Origin: Rhabdophis nuchalis
Lineage: Eukaryota; Chordata; Lepidosauria; Squamata; Natricidae
DNA length: 64,000 nucleotides
Assembly: GCA_039707465.1 (NCBI GenBank)
Contig: CM077644.1
Location: 84,824,375-84,888,374, forward strand
Direction: 5' to 3'
Below the pieces are notes generated by a model, which made no database searches, was not told the DNA's origin, and saw nothing but the letters and a program-made list of their open reading frames with translations. The first letter of the stretch is position 1, and each line of letters opens with the position of its first letter. The translations under genes were made by a program, and so were the position numbers. This document shows positions 48,133 to 59,267 of the stretch, in pieces.

Positions 48133-48420
48133 ATAGAATAATAGAGTTGGAAGGGACTTTGGAGGTCTTCTAGTCCAACTCCATGCTTAGGCAGGAAACC
48201 CTACACCACTTCAGACAAATGGTTATCCAGCATCTTCTTAAAAACATCCAGCGTTGGAGCATTCACAATTTCTTTAGGCAAGTTGTTCCACTGATTAATT
48301 GTTCTAACTGTCAGGAAATTTCTCCTTAGTCCTAAACTGCTTCTCTCCCTAATTAGTTTCCACCCATTGCTTCTTGTCCTGCCCTGAGTTGCTTTGGAGA
48401 ATATTCTATGTTGTACATTT
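48133..48420 (-). mobile_element. CR1-type LINE 3' end (antisense)
   Basis: The inverted tail agagttggaagggacttt is followed on the minus strand by the ORF end TINQWNNLPKEIVNAPTLDVFKKMLDNHL. It is a short 5'-truncated copy. It abuts the Helitron-like element exactly at the CR1 tail repeat. Confidence 0.85.
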
Positions 48421-49409
48421 ACAGTAACAGAATCTCGCAAGTCTGAATTGACCTCTTCCTCCTTGCCTTTTACTAGGGAGGGCTCCTGCCAAAATGCTTT
48501 CTCCACCCCTGTTTCTACTTTGGATTCAGATTTCCCTTATCCGATTGTTATCTAGTTTTGTCTCCCAAGCTTATTCTCATAACCCCTGACACTCATGCTC
48601 TGGTGCATCATTTTGGAATCCCATCCTGAGCATTTGTGCTTCTCCAGTAGATTTCTCAGTATTGGATTATGCCAGTCAGAAAAGTATAGCATTTCACGAA
48701 AGGGAGTCTGTTTCATGAAAGAAGCTGCCAAAGCCAGACCTACTTTATAACTAAAATCAATGGGGAATCAAAGCTGTTTTAATATTACATGATGAATGCT
48801 AATATTGTTCTAATATCTGTCCTTTAATTTCATTGTTACTGTCCTTTGGGGGATGGAGAAGTCTAAGGCAAAAACTGGATTAACAGTAGTCATGCTCCAA
48901 CTCTGATCAAATTCCAGATTCAGGTGCAACATTCCAAATGATATAATTATAATAAAATATTGTAATAATATCCTGCTGTGTTTAAAGTAAACCCTTTGTG
49001 ACTAGGCAGTCATTTGGTTACCATTAACTATCAATAATACAGTATGTCAGTGATTCTGAACCTTGCCCATACAACTTCAAATTACCAAAGTTAAACTGTG
49101 TGTGTGTGTCCCTCTCTCCTTCTCCCTCTCCCTCTCCCCCACTTCTCTCCCTACCTCCCTCACCAACCATCCATCCATCCATCCATCCATATCTATCTGG
49201 GTTGGTCTGTCTGTCTCTGTTTAATAACATCTGTATAGCTACCCATCTCACATACTAACTCTGGATGGAATACTTAGTAATAATCAGGACAAAGAAAAAA
49301 CATTGAAAAACCAATTTTAAAATTAGAATAAAAGCAGATTAAAAAACAAACAAAAAGGTGGAGAAACCTAGAGAGTAGATTCCATTAACTGTCATACAGC
49401 CATCTGACA
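48421..49409. other. no gene seen; contains microsatellites
   Basis: Unassigned except for simple repeats at 49098-49215: GT, then CTCTCC/TCTCCC, then CCAT units. Confidence 0.35.
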
Positions 49410-49628
49410 GGTTATATCAGTGGTCGGCAAACTCATTAGTCAACAGAGCCAAATATCAACAATACAATGATTGAAATTTATTTTGAGAGCCAGAAGGTGT
49501 GGCCTATTTTGTGGGAGTGGCTCAGTGGTCATGTGACCGGATGGGCATGGCCAACTTGGAAAATGTAGTGAAACTCACTTAACAACGGTCTTTCTTAGCA
49601 ACCAAAATTTTGGGCTCAATTGTGGTCA

Positions 49629-49932
49629 TAAGTTCTCTTTCTTTCTTTCATCTCTCTCCCACTTTCTTTTTCTTTCTTTTCTTTCTTCCCTTCTTTCTCT
49701 TTCTCTCTCTTTCTGTTTCTCTCTGTCTCTCTCTCTCTGCATCTGTCTGTCTGTCTGGCTCTCTCTGTCTGTGGCTCTTTATCTCTCTCTTCCTCCCTCC
49801 CTCCCTCTCTGTCTCTTTCTGTCATTCTCTCTCTGTGTCTGTCTCTCTGTATCTCTCTTCTCTCTCCCCTCCCTCCCTCTTTATCTCTGTTTCTCCCCTC
49901 CCTTCCTCTTTGTCTGTGTGTCTGTCTGTCTT
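49629..49932 (+). repeat. polypyrimidine (CTTT/TCTC/TCTG)n tract
   Basis: A 300-bp near-pure C/T tract with changing unit types. It fuses in frame with the L2 coding sequence downstream, which artificially lengthens that open frame by ~55 hydrophobic residues. Confidence 0.95.
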
Positions 49933-49933
49933 G

Positions 49934-52135
49934 CACTCGGTAATGCGGCCGTGGGAGCCTTAGATCGGGTCGCGCCCTTGCGGCCTCTCTCGCGGCGGCG
50001 AACCACCCTGGCTCCTTGGTTCACTGAGGGGCTGCGGGTGATGAAACGCCGCAAGAGATGCCTAGAGAGAAGGTGGAGGGCTAGCCGCTCTGAATCTGAC
50101 CGGACACAGGTAAGAGCCCATTTACGGACTTACATTGTGGCGCTGAGGGTGGCCAAACGTCATCATTGTGCTACCCTCATAGCATCCGCAGAAAACCGCC
50201 CTGCCGCCCTGTTTAGGGTGACCCGTTCTCTCCTTCATCAGAGGGAGCGGGAAGCCCCGCTACAGGGTAGAGCAGAGGAATTTGTGATTTTTCTGCAGGA
50301 GAAAACCGCCCAGATACAGAGTGAGCTAGCCCCCATTCATGGCCCAGTGGGATGCCACGAGAGAGATCTTGTTTGGGAGGAGTTTGACCCCGTTACTTCC
50401 GAGGATATGGACAGGCTACGTGGGCGACTGCGAGCCACCACATGTTCATTGGACCCGTGCCCCTCCTGGCTTGTACTGGCATCCTGGGAGGTGACACGAG
50501 GCTGGCTCCAAGAGGTTATCAACGCATCCTTGAGTGAGGGTTCCTTGCCTGCCTCCCTAAAAGAGGCTATGGTGAGGCCCCTCCTCAAGAAGCCCTCTTT
50601 GGACCCAGCTCTTTTGAACAACTACCGTCCAGTCTCCAACCTTCCCTTCTTGGCGAAGGTTGTTGAGAGTGTGGTGGCACAACAGTTTCCCCGTCACCTG
50701 GAGGAAGTTGACTATCTAGATCCGCGCCAGTCCGGCTTTCGGCCCGGGCATAGCACCGAGACGGCATTGGTCGCGTTGGTAGATGATCTCTGGAGGGCCA
50801 GAGATGGGGGATGTTCCTCCATCCTGGTCCTATTAGACCTCTCGGCGGCTTTCGATACCATCGACCATGGTATCCTATTGCATCGGCTGGGGGGGTTGGG
50901 GGTGGGAGGCACCGTTTTGCGGTGGTTCTCCTCCTACCTCTCTGGCCGATCGCAATTTGTGCGGGCAGGAGAGCAGAGGTCGACCCCGAGACCCCTCACA
51001 TGCGGGGTGCCTCAGGGGTCGGTCCTCTCGCCTCTCCTGTTTAATGCATACATGAAGCCGCTGGGTGAGATCATCCGTGGTTTTGGGGTAGAGTACCACC
51101 TGTACGCTGATGACACCCAGCTGTACATATCTACCCCAGACCACCCCAACGATGCCGTAGCAGTGATGTGCCAGTGCCTGGAAGCCGTGCGGATCTGGAT
51201 GGGAAGTAACGGACTTAGGCTCAACCCGACCAAGACCGAGTGGCTGTGGTTTCCGGCTGCCCGATTCAACCAGCTTTCTCCAACGCTGGCCATAGGGGGC
51301 GAACATCTTGCCCCTGTGGATGGGGCGCGCAATTTGGGTGTCCTCCTGGATACCCGGCTGTCTATGGAAGAGCAAGTGACAGCCGTGGCCAGGAGGGCGT
51401 TTTACCAGGTTCGCCTGGTTCGCCAATTGCGCCCCCTATTGGATCGGGACGCCCTTCGCACAGTCACCCATGCCCTCGTGACATCCCGACTGGACTATTG
51501 CAACTCTCTCTACATGGGGCTCCCCTTGAGGTGCACCCGGAGGCTTCAGTTAGTTCAGAATGCGGCCGCGCGAGCAATTATGGGCACCTCCAGGTTTGCC
51601 CATGTAACACCGCTCCTGCGCGAGCTGCACTGGCTACCTGTCGTCTTCCGGGTGCGCTTCAAGGTGTTAGTTATCATCTTCAAAGCGCTCCATGGCTCGG
51701 GACCTAGCTATCTGCGAGATCGGATCCTGCCCCACACATCCTCACGACCGATTCGCTCCCACAGAGAGGGGCTTCTCCGGGTGCCGTCCACTAGACTTTG
51801 TCAGCGGGCGACGCCCAGGGGAAGGGCGCTCTCTGTGGCGGGCCCGGCCCTCTGGAACGACCTTCCCCCTGATATTAGAACGACCACCGACCTCCGCTCC
51901 TTCCGGGTAAAATTGAAGACCCATCTCTTTCGACTGGCCGGCCTTGAATAGTTCTCTCTGTCTTTTAATTACAAATTTTAATGGGTTTTAATTATATATT
52001 TTTAGCATAGGTAGATTTATTTAATTTTATTTTAAGTAATGTTTGTATTTTGTATATTGTTTTTAATTATGCCTGTGCACCGCCCCGGGTCCCTGTGGGG
52101 AGAGGGTGCGGTTAATAAATCTTAATTTGAAATTT
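49934..52135 (+). mobile_element. L2-type LINE, 2.2-kb copy with intact reverse transcriptase
   Basis: Comprises the reverse-transcriptase/C-terminal part of the single L2 protein and a 3' UTR (51952-52135) with the cgccccgggtccctg block and an A/T-rich end. The endonuclease domain and 5' UTR are missing, so this is a 5'-truncated copy. It is flanked by pyrimidine-rich simple sequence on both sides, which hides any target duplication. The lack of stops over 2 kb points to a young insertion. Confidence 0.9.
49939..51951 (+). CDS. L2 LINE reverse transcriptase, 5'-truncated, uninterrupted
   Basis: In frame with ATG 49771, but residues 1-56 of that 726-residue frame come from the microsatellite. 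LINE sequence starts about residue 57 (GNAAVGALDRVAPL). The reverse-transcriptase core is complete: NYRPVSNLPFLAKVVE, GFRPGHSTETAL, motif A LLDLSAAFDTIDH (catalytic Asp 356), GVPQGSVLSPLLF (residues 412-424) and motif C YADD (445-448). The C-terminal L2 domain follows, with SRLDYCNSLYMGLP, ELHWLPVVFRVRFKVL and a KTHLFRLAGLE end. The enzyme would reverse-transcribe LINE RNA at a nicked target, but the apurinic-type endonuclease is absent, so it cannot be autonomous. No host promoter is evident. Confidence 0.85.
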   Translation, partial: GNAAVGALDRVAPLRPLSRRRTTLAPWFTEGLRVMKRRKRCLERRWRASRSESDRTQVRAHLRTYIVALRVAKRHHCATLIASAENRPAALFRVTRSLLHQREREAPLQGRAEEFVIFLQEKTAQIQSELAPIHGPVGCHERDLVWEEFDPVTSEDMDRLRGRLRATTCSLDPCPSWLVLASWEVTRGWLQEVINASLSEGSLPASLKEAMVRPLLKKPSLDPALLNNYRPVSNLPFLAKVVESVVAQQFPRHLEEVDYLDPRQSGFRPGHSTETALVALVDDLWRARDGGCSSILVLLDLSAAFDTIDHGILLHRLGGLGVGGTVLRWFSSYLSGRSQFVRAGEQRSTPRPLTCGVPQGSVLSPLLFNAYMKPLGEIIRGFGVEYHLYADDTQLYISTPDHPNDAVAVMCQCLEAVRIWMGSNGLRLNPTKTEWLWFPAARFNQLSPTLAIGGEHLAPVDGARNLGVLLDTRLSMEEQVTAVARRAFYQVRLVRQLRPLLDRDALRTVTHALVTSRLDYCNSLYMGLPLRCTRRLQLVQNAAARAIMGTSRFAHVTPLLRELHWLPVVFRVRFKVLVIIFKALHGSGPSYLRDRILPHTSSRPIRSHREGLLRVPSTRLCQRATPRGRALSVAGPALWNDLPPDIRTTTDLRSFRVKLKTHLFRLAGLE

Positions 52136-52141
52136 TAATTT

Positions 52142-52168
52142 GACTCACTCACTCACTCAATCACACAC

Positions 52169-52213
<45 letters not shown>

Positions 52214-52245
52214 CTCTCTCTCTCTGTGTTTATCTGTCTCCCCCT
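52142..52245 (+). repeat. (TCAC)n(TC)n(TG)n microsatellite
   Basis: Simple repeats directly after the L2 tail, probably the right half of the pyrimidine tract the L2 entered. Confidence 0.9.
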
Positions 52246-52251
52246 CCCAAC

Positions 52252-52636
52252 CCGCGGATGGGCTCCAGACCAGTGGAGCCTCGTCCTTTTTTTTAACCAG
52301 ACGATCTTTCCTAAGACATAAAATAGAACTTTAATTGCTGGCTCAACAAAAGAAGCTGGAAGCCAGGAAGCAGAAACCTGGAACAGGAGAACAACCTTTT
52401 CTGTCCCCTTACAAGCCGATCTGGGAAGACAAGGAATGCGAGGGGGATCCCTCCCCCCCGCGGAGGGGCTCCAGACCAGCGGAGCCTCGTCCTTCTTTTT
52501 AACCAAGCGGCTATCAGAGAGAAGAAGGCAGCACGTGCCCGAGGGCTTGTGCAGCAGCTGAAGATCGGCTGGTTAAAGATCGCCTGGCTAAAAAGAAGTA
52601 CGAGGCTCCGCAGGTCCCGAGCCCATCCGCGGGAGG
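52252..52636. repeat. direct and inverted repeats in CpG-rich hAT interior
   Basis: The block ggggctccagaccagnggagcc (n = t or c) occurs near 52258-52283 and 52464-52488 in direct orientation, each followed by cgtcctt and ttaacca. An inverted version lies near 52598-52636 (gaggctccgcaggtcccg ... ccatccgcggg). High CpG content here belongs to the transposon and is not evidence of a gene promoter. Confidence 0.7.
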
Positions 52637-52974
52637 GGGGGGAATCCCTGTCGCGTTCCTCTTCTTCCCAGAAAACATAGGTGCGCGTGCACACACACCT
52701 ACAGCCTGCAGAAGTTTCCTTCCAAAGCCCTCTGAGCGAGGAAGAGCCTGTTGGGAGAGGGGCTTTGCTCCTGCTCCGGTCTGTACTTGTACGGCGCGTG
52801 CCTATGTTTTCCATGGAGTGGAGCCGCGGCCGGAAAATAAGGAACGTGAGGTGACGCAGCGAAAGAGCCACACTCAAGGGGCCAAAGAGCCACGTGTGGC
52901 TCGCGAGCCGCAGTTTGCTGATCACTGGGTTATATCATGGGATCCTCAGGCTAATTTACAAATCCACATTCAAC

Positions 52975-53060
52975 AGGGTAGTGGCCAGCCCCACCTTGTG
53001 TGGGGGAGGAACTGTTGTTCCACAGGGTGGGGGCTACAACAGAGAAGGCTTTTTGGATAA
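52975..53060 (-). mobile_element. possible LINE C-terminal fragment (antisense)
   Basis: The minus strand encodes KAFSVVAPTLWNNSSSP, similar to the L2 block RAFSVAGPALWNDLPP but diverged. It could be a relic of a related LINE. There is too little sequence to be sure. Confidence 0.35.
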
Positions 53061-54805
53061 GACTCAGAGACAACAACCAGTTATACTGCATAAACAAACC
53101 ATCTGAGCAGAAATGATAATTTCTTCCATCATTTGTGCACTTAAGGATAGCAAAACAAAAAACAAAAAAAAACCCTACCACCAATGCAAACCATAATGCA
53201 TTTCCCAGGTAAACATAGAAATCAGTGTTTAAAAGGAAATGGTACAGACAGGAGTTTTCATGAAAAAATAGAGTCCCTTCCCCTTTTCTCCCAACAATCC
53301 AAGACAAAAACCATAAAAGAGTAATACTATTATCTAGACCTTGAGAGAGATACAGGGAAGCAAAACCTAAAAACCAAGCCGCTCCTTGAGATTTCTCCTC
53401 TCTCTCTCATGCTAATGTTGGTGGAAGGTTGCTTGGGGAGCAGGCAGAGACTCTCTCAGCTGGAGCATTGGAGTTCGCACAATGAAAACTGCGCTCAAAG
53501 CATGTAAGAGTTCAGTTTGAAACAATGGACAGCAAGCAAAATCAATGTAAAACCACAAGGATTAAGCCTAAATGAGGCTCCCAACTAACATAGACCAAAG
53601 GCCTCAGCAGAAAGAGAATCCCACATTCACAATTTGATTATTGTTCAAATTCTGGCAGCGTCTATCAGCTCCTGCTGATCTCAGCCCCTCTATTGTGCTA
53701 GACGTTCATAATATCTATTCAAGTAGATGGTCTCCTTTCCCCCACAGAATTAAAGCTTTGGCAGGCACAGTGGGATAGAGAAAGAAAAATATTAGGCACG
53801 ATTTATGAATGGAGAACCAGAAATTTTTGCAAGAGGACTGTCAGTTGGATCTTTAGGGCAACGTGTTTAAAGGAATGTTATTTAAAATCTTAGAATGGCC
53901 ATCCAGATGTTTACACTTTAGCGTCTCTCAGCCAAATACAACACTTGCCAATGGCTTAGAATGTGGAATTGTAGCCCAAACTTTCTGACGGACATCAAGT
54001 TCCCCCTTCCATTTTACATATCCATGGTGCAAGACACGCTCTCTTATTAAATCCACACCATTTTTTATTATTAATAATATTTAGGCCACCTCAACATTAA
54101 GAATGAAACCGTTTTAAAAACACAAAGGAAAAACTTGGAAATCTGCAAGTAATTTAAAAGACCAAGTAAAAACGTGGAATCCCAAGTATGTCTTCATTCC
54201 AGAAGTCCATTTTTATTGACATTTAAATCCAGTTTTCTTGGCAGCATTTCGAAATTAAGTTTGCCATTGTTTTCTTCCAGGATTTGTATGCTAGATGGAA
54301 AAACAGCCAGGAGAGAAAGAGTTAAGCTGCTTTACATTTAAAGAAAACACTTGGATGAAAGTTACATGGAACTCCATATGTAGCCTGGCGATCCCAGCAA
54401 CTGGTTCCAATGAGACCATTTGGACATCTGCCAAACAAACAATAAATTATTTGCCTAGCTGCTTTTCTTACTTAGGACATTCCCCCAAGACCCTCTTAGA
54501 ATATATTAGGTGCAAATAAAGCTTCCCCTTAACTGATTGGAAGGCAGCATGAAAAGGTCCTTGGATAAATCTCTTGCTTCAGAGAAGTAGTGCAGCTATG
54601 CACCATGCCTTTCGATACGTGTTGGACCTTCCTCTCACAGATTTCCCTGCATTACTGCTTGAGCTTGCACAATGGGTAACATCAAAATATGCTTGGATCG
54701 CTGGTGATTTAGTGTCATGTGAACAGTCTTTGTATGGTTAATTGATCACTCAATATGATCCCCAAACTTGATCAGAATCTGAGTAAATTTTGCTGAGGAA
54801 CGTTA
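53061..54805. other. no gene seen
   Basis: Unassigned sequence; no exon or repeat recognised. Confidence 0.3.
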
Positions 54806-55277
54806 CTCTAGGGCAGTGATGGCTAACCTTTTTGGTGCTGAGGGCCCAAAGCATGCGTGCGCAACCCCCAAAATGAAATGTGTGTGCCCTGCTACACATG
54901 TGCCCTGTCCCCCATGCATGCATCCCCTGCACATGTGCCCATCACCCCTCACCCATTTTTGGTTTCTAGGTTGGTGCAAGCCACTTTCCAGGCCCAAAAC
55001 AGGATGTGGGGGGAAAGTGAGCATGTGTACAATATGCACAACCCTCCCCCAAAATGCAATGTGAGCTCTGCACACACATGTGCCCCACCCCTCATGCATG
55101 TGCGCACAAGTCCCCCACCTGTGCCCCAACCCCCTGCACATGCATGGCAGAGACCTGAAAATCAGTTGGCTGCCAGGAGGCGCTTGCACATGGTCTATGG
55201 CTGGTGTTCCCACAGAGTGGGCCCCTTCGTGCCACCTGTGGCATGCATGCCATAGGTTCACCATCACGGCTCTAGGA
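54806..55277 (+). mobile_element. hAT MITE, same family as 29.7 and 45.8 kb
   Basis: The 456-bp element (54814-55269) runs from cagtgatggctaacc to ggttcaccatcacgg, flanked by ctctaggg (54806-54813) and ctctagga (55270-55277), 7/8 identical. The interior is rich in CACATG and CCCCA words, giving spurious frames up to 154 codons on the minus strand. No transposase. Confidence 0.85.
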
Positions 55278-55280
55278 ATG

Positions 55281-55632
55281 CTCTAGGGCAGGGGTGTCAA
55301 ATTTGATTTCATTGAGGGCTGCATCAGGGTTGTGTTTGGGGTCCAGGCTAGGCATGGTCAGGGTGGGCATGGCCAGCTCAACATCAGTCATGTCGGGGGG
55401 GGGACCTGTGGTGGCCCAAGTGCTCTGCTAGCAAAAATGGGCTCCCGAGCTCCATTTTTGGCTGCGACAGCCTCCTGCAATATTCTGCCAGTGAAAACGG
55501 AGCTTGGGAGGGCTGTGGCCGGCCCTCTGAAGTCCATTTTCGCTAGCAGAGGCTGGTTGTTTGCTGTTTCCAGGTCAGCACTGCAGGCCAGATCTAAGCC
55601 CAGATCTTGAGGTTGTCACCCCTGCTCTAGGG
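55281..55632 (+). mobile_element. second hAT MITE, 3 bp downstream, perfect target duplication
   Basis: The 336-bp element (55289-55624) starts caggggtgtcaaattt and ends gaggttgtcacccctg, flanked by ctctaggg at 55281-55288 and 55625-55632. It is a different family from its neighbour, yet uses the same octamer. The nTCTAGnn form matches the hAT target preference known for Ac-type hATs. Confidence 0.85.
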
Positions 55633-57890
55633 CGTATCAACCATTAGCACAGGGGTGAATAGTTTTTTGGAGCTGGAATTTTTGGCTAGGCTGAGGAAGT
55701 GATTACAAGATAGGAAAGATAGCGTATGTGGTATGAATGTGAGAGGGCATCAGGAATTTATTGGCAAAGGCAAATTGGAGCAACAATATTTTGGAACAGG
55801 CAAGAGGTGGCAAAAAGGGCATAGAGGCTAGAAATGCAAATTCATGTTTCACCACATCTGCAGCTGGTGGACATGGGCTTGACTCTGCCATTGGAAAGTA
55901 TGTGGCCTAGATAAGGCCTGGAAAGCCACTGGGTGCCAGGGGCTGATGGAATTGAAAAGGCCTATGAGGTGGCAATCAGGTGGCAAAAGAGAGAAGAAAC
56001 TGTTTAGAAACAATAAGGACGGCGAGGTGATGCTGGAGCAGATGGGACTGGATAGGTTTTCTTTTTAAAAAAAACTTCATTAATATGTTTTATTTTCTTC
56101 AGGAAGGACAAAGACATCCTCTAAGGCTAACCCATGGCACTGAAGAATATGTAAATCTGCTTGACACTTTATTACAATCTAGTAATAAACTAGGTTACTT
56201 CTATAAACCTGGCCATGATCCAAGGGTCTTCGCACAGATAACCGTTTTCATTACGTGACTATTTGCAGAAGACTGTTTATGAAACCACTTAAGCTATGTG
56301 CAGAGATATGAATACCTAATAAATACAGACATAGGTTATTCATGTATAGAACTAAATAATTAGGATCATATTTATGTCGGTGGCTTCATTTGGAAAATAC
56401 TTACATACCAGATATGTTGAAGGAATACCTACAGGACTAGTCTTCAGTTAACTAGAATAAAACCAGTTGAAATTATTAATGCAGCCATCCTCATTTCAAA
56501 AACAAGCCAGATAAGCTCTCTCCCTGTGTGTTGTGTATTGAGCTACAAAAACTGGAAAAGTCCAGTAATTTAAGCAGAAGATGTTTTCCCATTCCAGTCC
56601 ATCAAAGCCTGGGTCTCCTTGGAAAAACAAACAACTTTTTTTTTTAAAAAAAAAATCCCACATTGCCCCCTTTTTCCCCTTAATCTTTGTTTTCATTGTA
56701 TTTCATGTTACAATAAACCTCAATAAAACACATGGAATAAGAAAAACAAACAACACAACCTCACGTCTACATTTTCCTCTCCTTATCTCTTAAAACTCTT
56801 GGACACCCAGGGGCCCCATGCTTTTTGGAATGTCAGATGTCTCCCTCGGTGAAGTGCCTTAGCCCAGAGCTGATGTTAACAGAAAGATGTGTCAACAATT
56901 TAATGCAGGGACAAAAGCAGAAGAACCCTCTAAAAGCAGCTCAAGGAAGTCTCCTCTCATAATGAGTTGGGGGGAAAGCAAATGGCTTAGGCACTGGGAG
57001 GGACATTTCCCCATTAGCCGCCAAGTCCCTTGTTTTTATTGTTTTTCCCACTGCTGCCCTGTCAATTAATACCTGTCTTTTATGATTACTTTTATTGAGC
57101 AAACATCCTTTAAGTTTCTTTCACTAAAACTGGGTTTTTAAAAGATGAAATGGTGGAAGGAGGGTGGGTGGAAGAGAGAGAGAGAGAGAGAGAGGATGTG
57201 TCCACAACAGCACTCAATATGGAATCCCACTGCAGGTGCTGAGGGCTTTTCTTACTCTTTGTTTACTTTCCCCCTGCCTGGGAAAATACATTTCAATGCC
57301 CCATGTGCTTATTAGGATTCTACCACATTCTTTACATTCAGTGCTTGCAGCAATTTCCCCCCTTATATTTTCAAAATAAGAAATAGCTGGGCTTCAGTTT
57401 AGCCATAGCCATATTTTCTGAACACAACCTCTGGCTAGTTAATTCAATACAATGAATTAGAATAAAGTTATACACTAAGCGCACCCTATCTAGTCCCATG
57501 CCATTTTTGTGCTTTAACTGTCTGTAGTGTCCTAGGAATGGTTCAAAGCACTTTTATCTATGTGCAAAAGGGTCGGATGAACACTAGAAGGTGGCAGAGA
57601 GATTAAAACAACTTAATGATTTACTGCTGTATAGTAGGCACCTGTATTGTTTGCAGCCTGCATATAGTAGCCCTATTCCCACATGTTGTGTTGGAAAATG
57701 AAAAGGGGAGCCTATTTTAATTTATCACAAAAACACAAGTCTTGCCAAGACTTGCATGCTCCTTGGAATATAATTTCCTGGAATGGTAACAAGAGCTTGA
57801 ACCCCGAAGTAAAACATTGTGATACTGTTTATGTAAACTCCAAAATAGGTTTAACTGAATTATTGGATTTCTTCTTGACTCTTAGTAACT
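55633..57890. other. no gene seen; small (GA)n repeat
   Basis: Unassigned; a GA microsatellite at ~57173-57195. Frames near 57683-58123 run into the following palindromic element and are not genes. Confidence 0.35.
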
Positions 57891-58040
57891 GCCTAGACCA
57901 GGCGTGTCCAAACTTGGAAACGTTAAGACTTGTGGACTTCAACTCCCAGAATTCCACAGCCAGCATGCTGTCTGTGGAATTCTGGGAGTTGAAGTCCACA
58001 AGTCTTAAAGTTCCCAAGTTTGGACACCCCTGGCCTAGAC
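57891..58040. mobile_element. complete palindromic hAT MITE, perfect target duplication
   Basis: The 134-bp element (57899-58032) begins caggcgtgtccaaac and ends gtttggacacccctg. Its two ~60-bp arms (ttgtggacttcaactcccag against its complement) are almost perfect inverted copies around a short centre near 57962-57972. It is flanked by gcctagac at 57891-57898 and 58033-58040. The same protein fragment appears on both strands because of the palindrome. Confidence 0.9.
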
Positions 58041-59267
58041 AAGTCCCTGCGGGCAGGGGTGAAACGCCCAAACCGGTAGTATTTCCGATGATCAGCTGGC
58101 TGACGATCAGCTGTGACATGTGATTTGTATTAGCTCGAATCGTTGGATTTCCTGCTTTCTAGTTAATTAAATCACCTGGCACAGCAGATTCCCCCTCACT
58201 GTTCTACTTACTTTTGCAGATTCAGAAGGCTTCAAAATGTTCCTTTTTTAGCACTGCGCGGCATGCCTCAGGGATGCATACGTGCAAAGCATGCTTGCAT
58301 GTTCAATGCACGTGCTAGGTAGCAGACTTACCGAACGGGTAGCAGACTTCAGAATATTACACCACTGTCTGCAGGTTGTTGTTCTTGTTGTCAACATTGT
58401 CAGAAGTGGTTTGGCATTGCCTTCTTCCTAGAGCTGAAAACGAGTAACTGGCCAAAGTCCCCAATTGGCATTATGGCATTAGAATTCATTGTCTCCTGGT
58501 TTCCAGTCCTTAATCAACAAATCAAAGTGACTGTCTGTTGTCAAGTAGGTACTGAAGCCTTAACCATAAAATCACTAATAGTAGAACGAAGCTGAATGTG
58601 TGGAGAGACAGTCTTCATAAGTAAACCAGCCTATTTTACATTGCATGAGTATATTGACTAAGTGCTTGAGTAGAAAAGTGAAGTAAACTGGATGAATACA
58701 TAAGAATCAAAGAGTCGTAATTCTTTCATTGCAGGGATTTAATTTTTTGTTTTAGAAAAAATGATAAAAACAATAAAAGGTTTGCATTAAAAATCCTTGC
58801 TTAATACAGTTTACTTACAAGTTCAGGGGAAAATAACCTTGTGGGGATTATTTTCGAATAATTCACCTCTTAAATATTCACATGCATATACCAATGAAGA
58901 ATTATAGAAGAATCATAGGCCTGGGAGGGGCCTTGGAAATAGCATCTTTCTGTAATGCTTTTATATTTTATAGCCAACTGCATTAAGATACCGTAGCTGG
59001 GCTGAACAGAGAAGGGAGATGAAAACAGTTTTCCTCTAGGAGTTCCCAAGAGATTCCAGATGTGGTGAGCTGCAAGTCTGAAAATGTGGTAAATCCAGGA
59101 CCCAAATTCATATTAAGAAGGAAACGATTGCCTTCCATACTGGATTTGGTATAACCTCTATTTGCCAATTTCTCATTGAAAAAACAATAAAAATTGGTGG
59201 GCACAATTCCAGTAAAGTACTTAAAAATGTATGCTTGATTAAAAACATGTGACCAGTACCACTGATT
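58041..59267. other. no gene seen
   Basis: Unassigned sequence; no recognised repeat or exon. Confidence 0.3.

Larger units (their letters stand above)
49410..52935. mobile_element. 3.5-kb hAT composite containing a long L2
   Basis: The outer element (49418-52927) starts cagtggtcggcaaactc and ends gccgcagtttgctgatcactg, and is flanked by the perfect octamer ggttatat at 49410-49417 and 52928-52935. Left sub-terminal sequence (agagccaaatatcaacaata) and right sub-terminal sequence (gagccacgtgtggctcgcg) mark a known style of hAT end. Its own DNA is ~1.3 kb: a short left arm plus pyrimidine tract, and a CpG-rich right part (52245-52927) with internal direct and inverted repeats. No transposase motif is visible. 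An L2 has inserted in the pyrimidine tract. Confidence 0.85.

Noticed and set aside
49616..49936. Minus-strand 106-codon Arg/Glu-rich frame
   Set aside because: Translation of a polypurine tract; typical low-complexity artefact.
52245..52927. CpG island promoter of a host gene
   Set aside because: The CpG-rich stretch lies within hAT boundaries marked by a perfect target duplication and has no exon.
54803..55267. 154-codon minus-strand frame
   Set aside because: It coincides with a hAT MITE; its Cys/His-rich look comes from repeated CACATG and TGCATG words.
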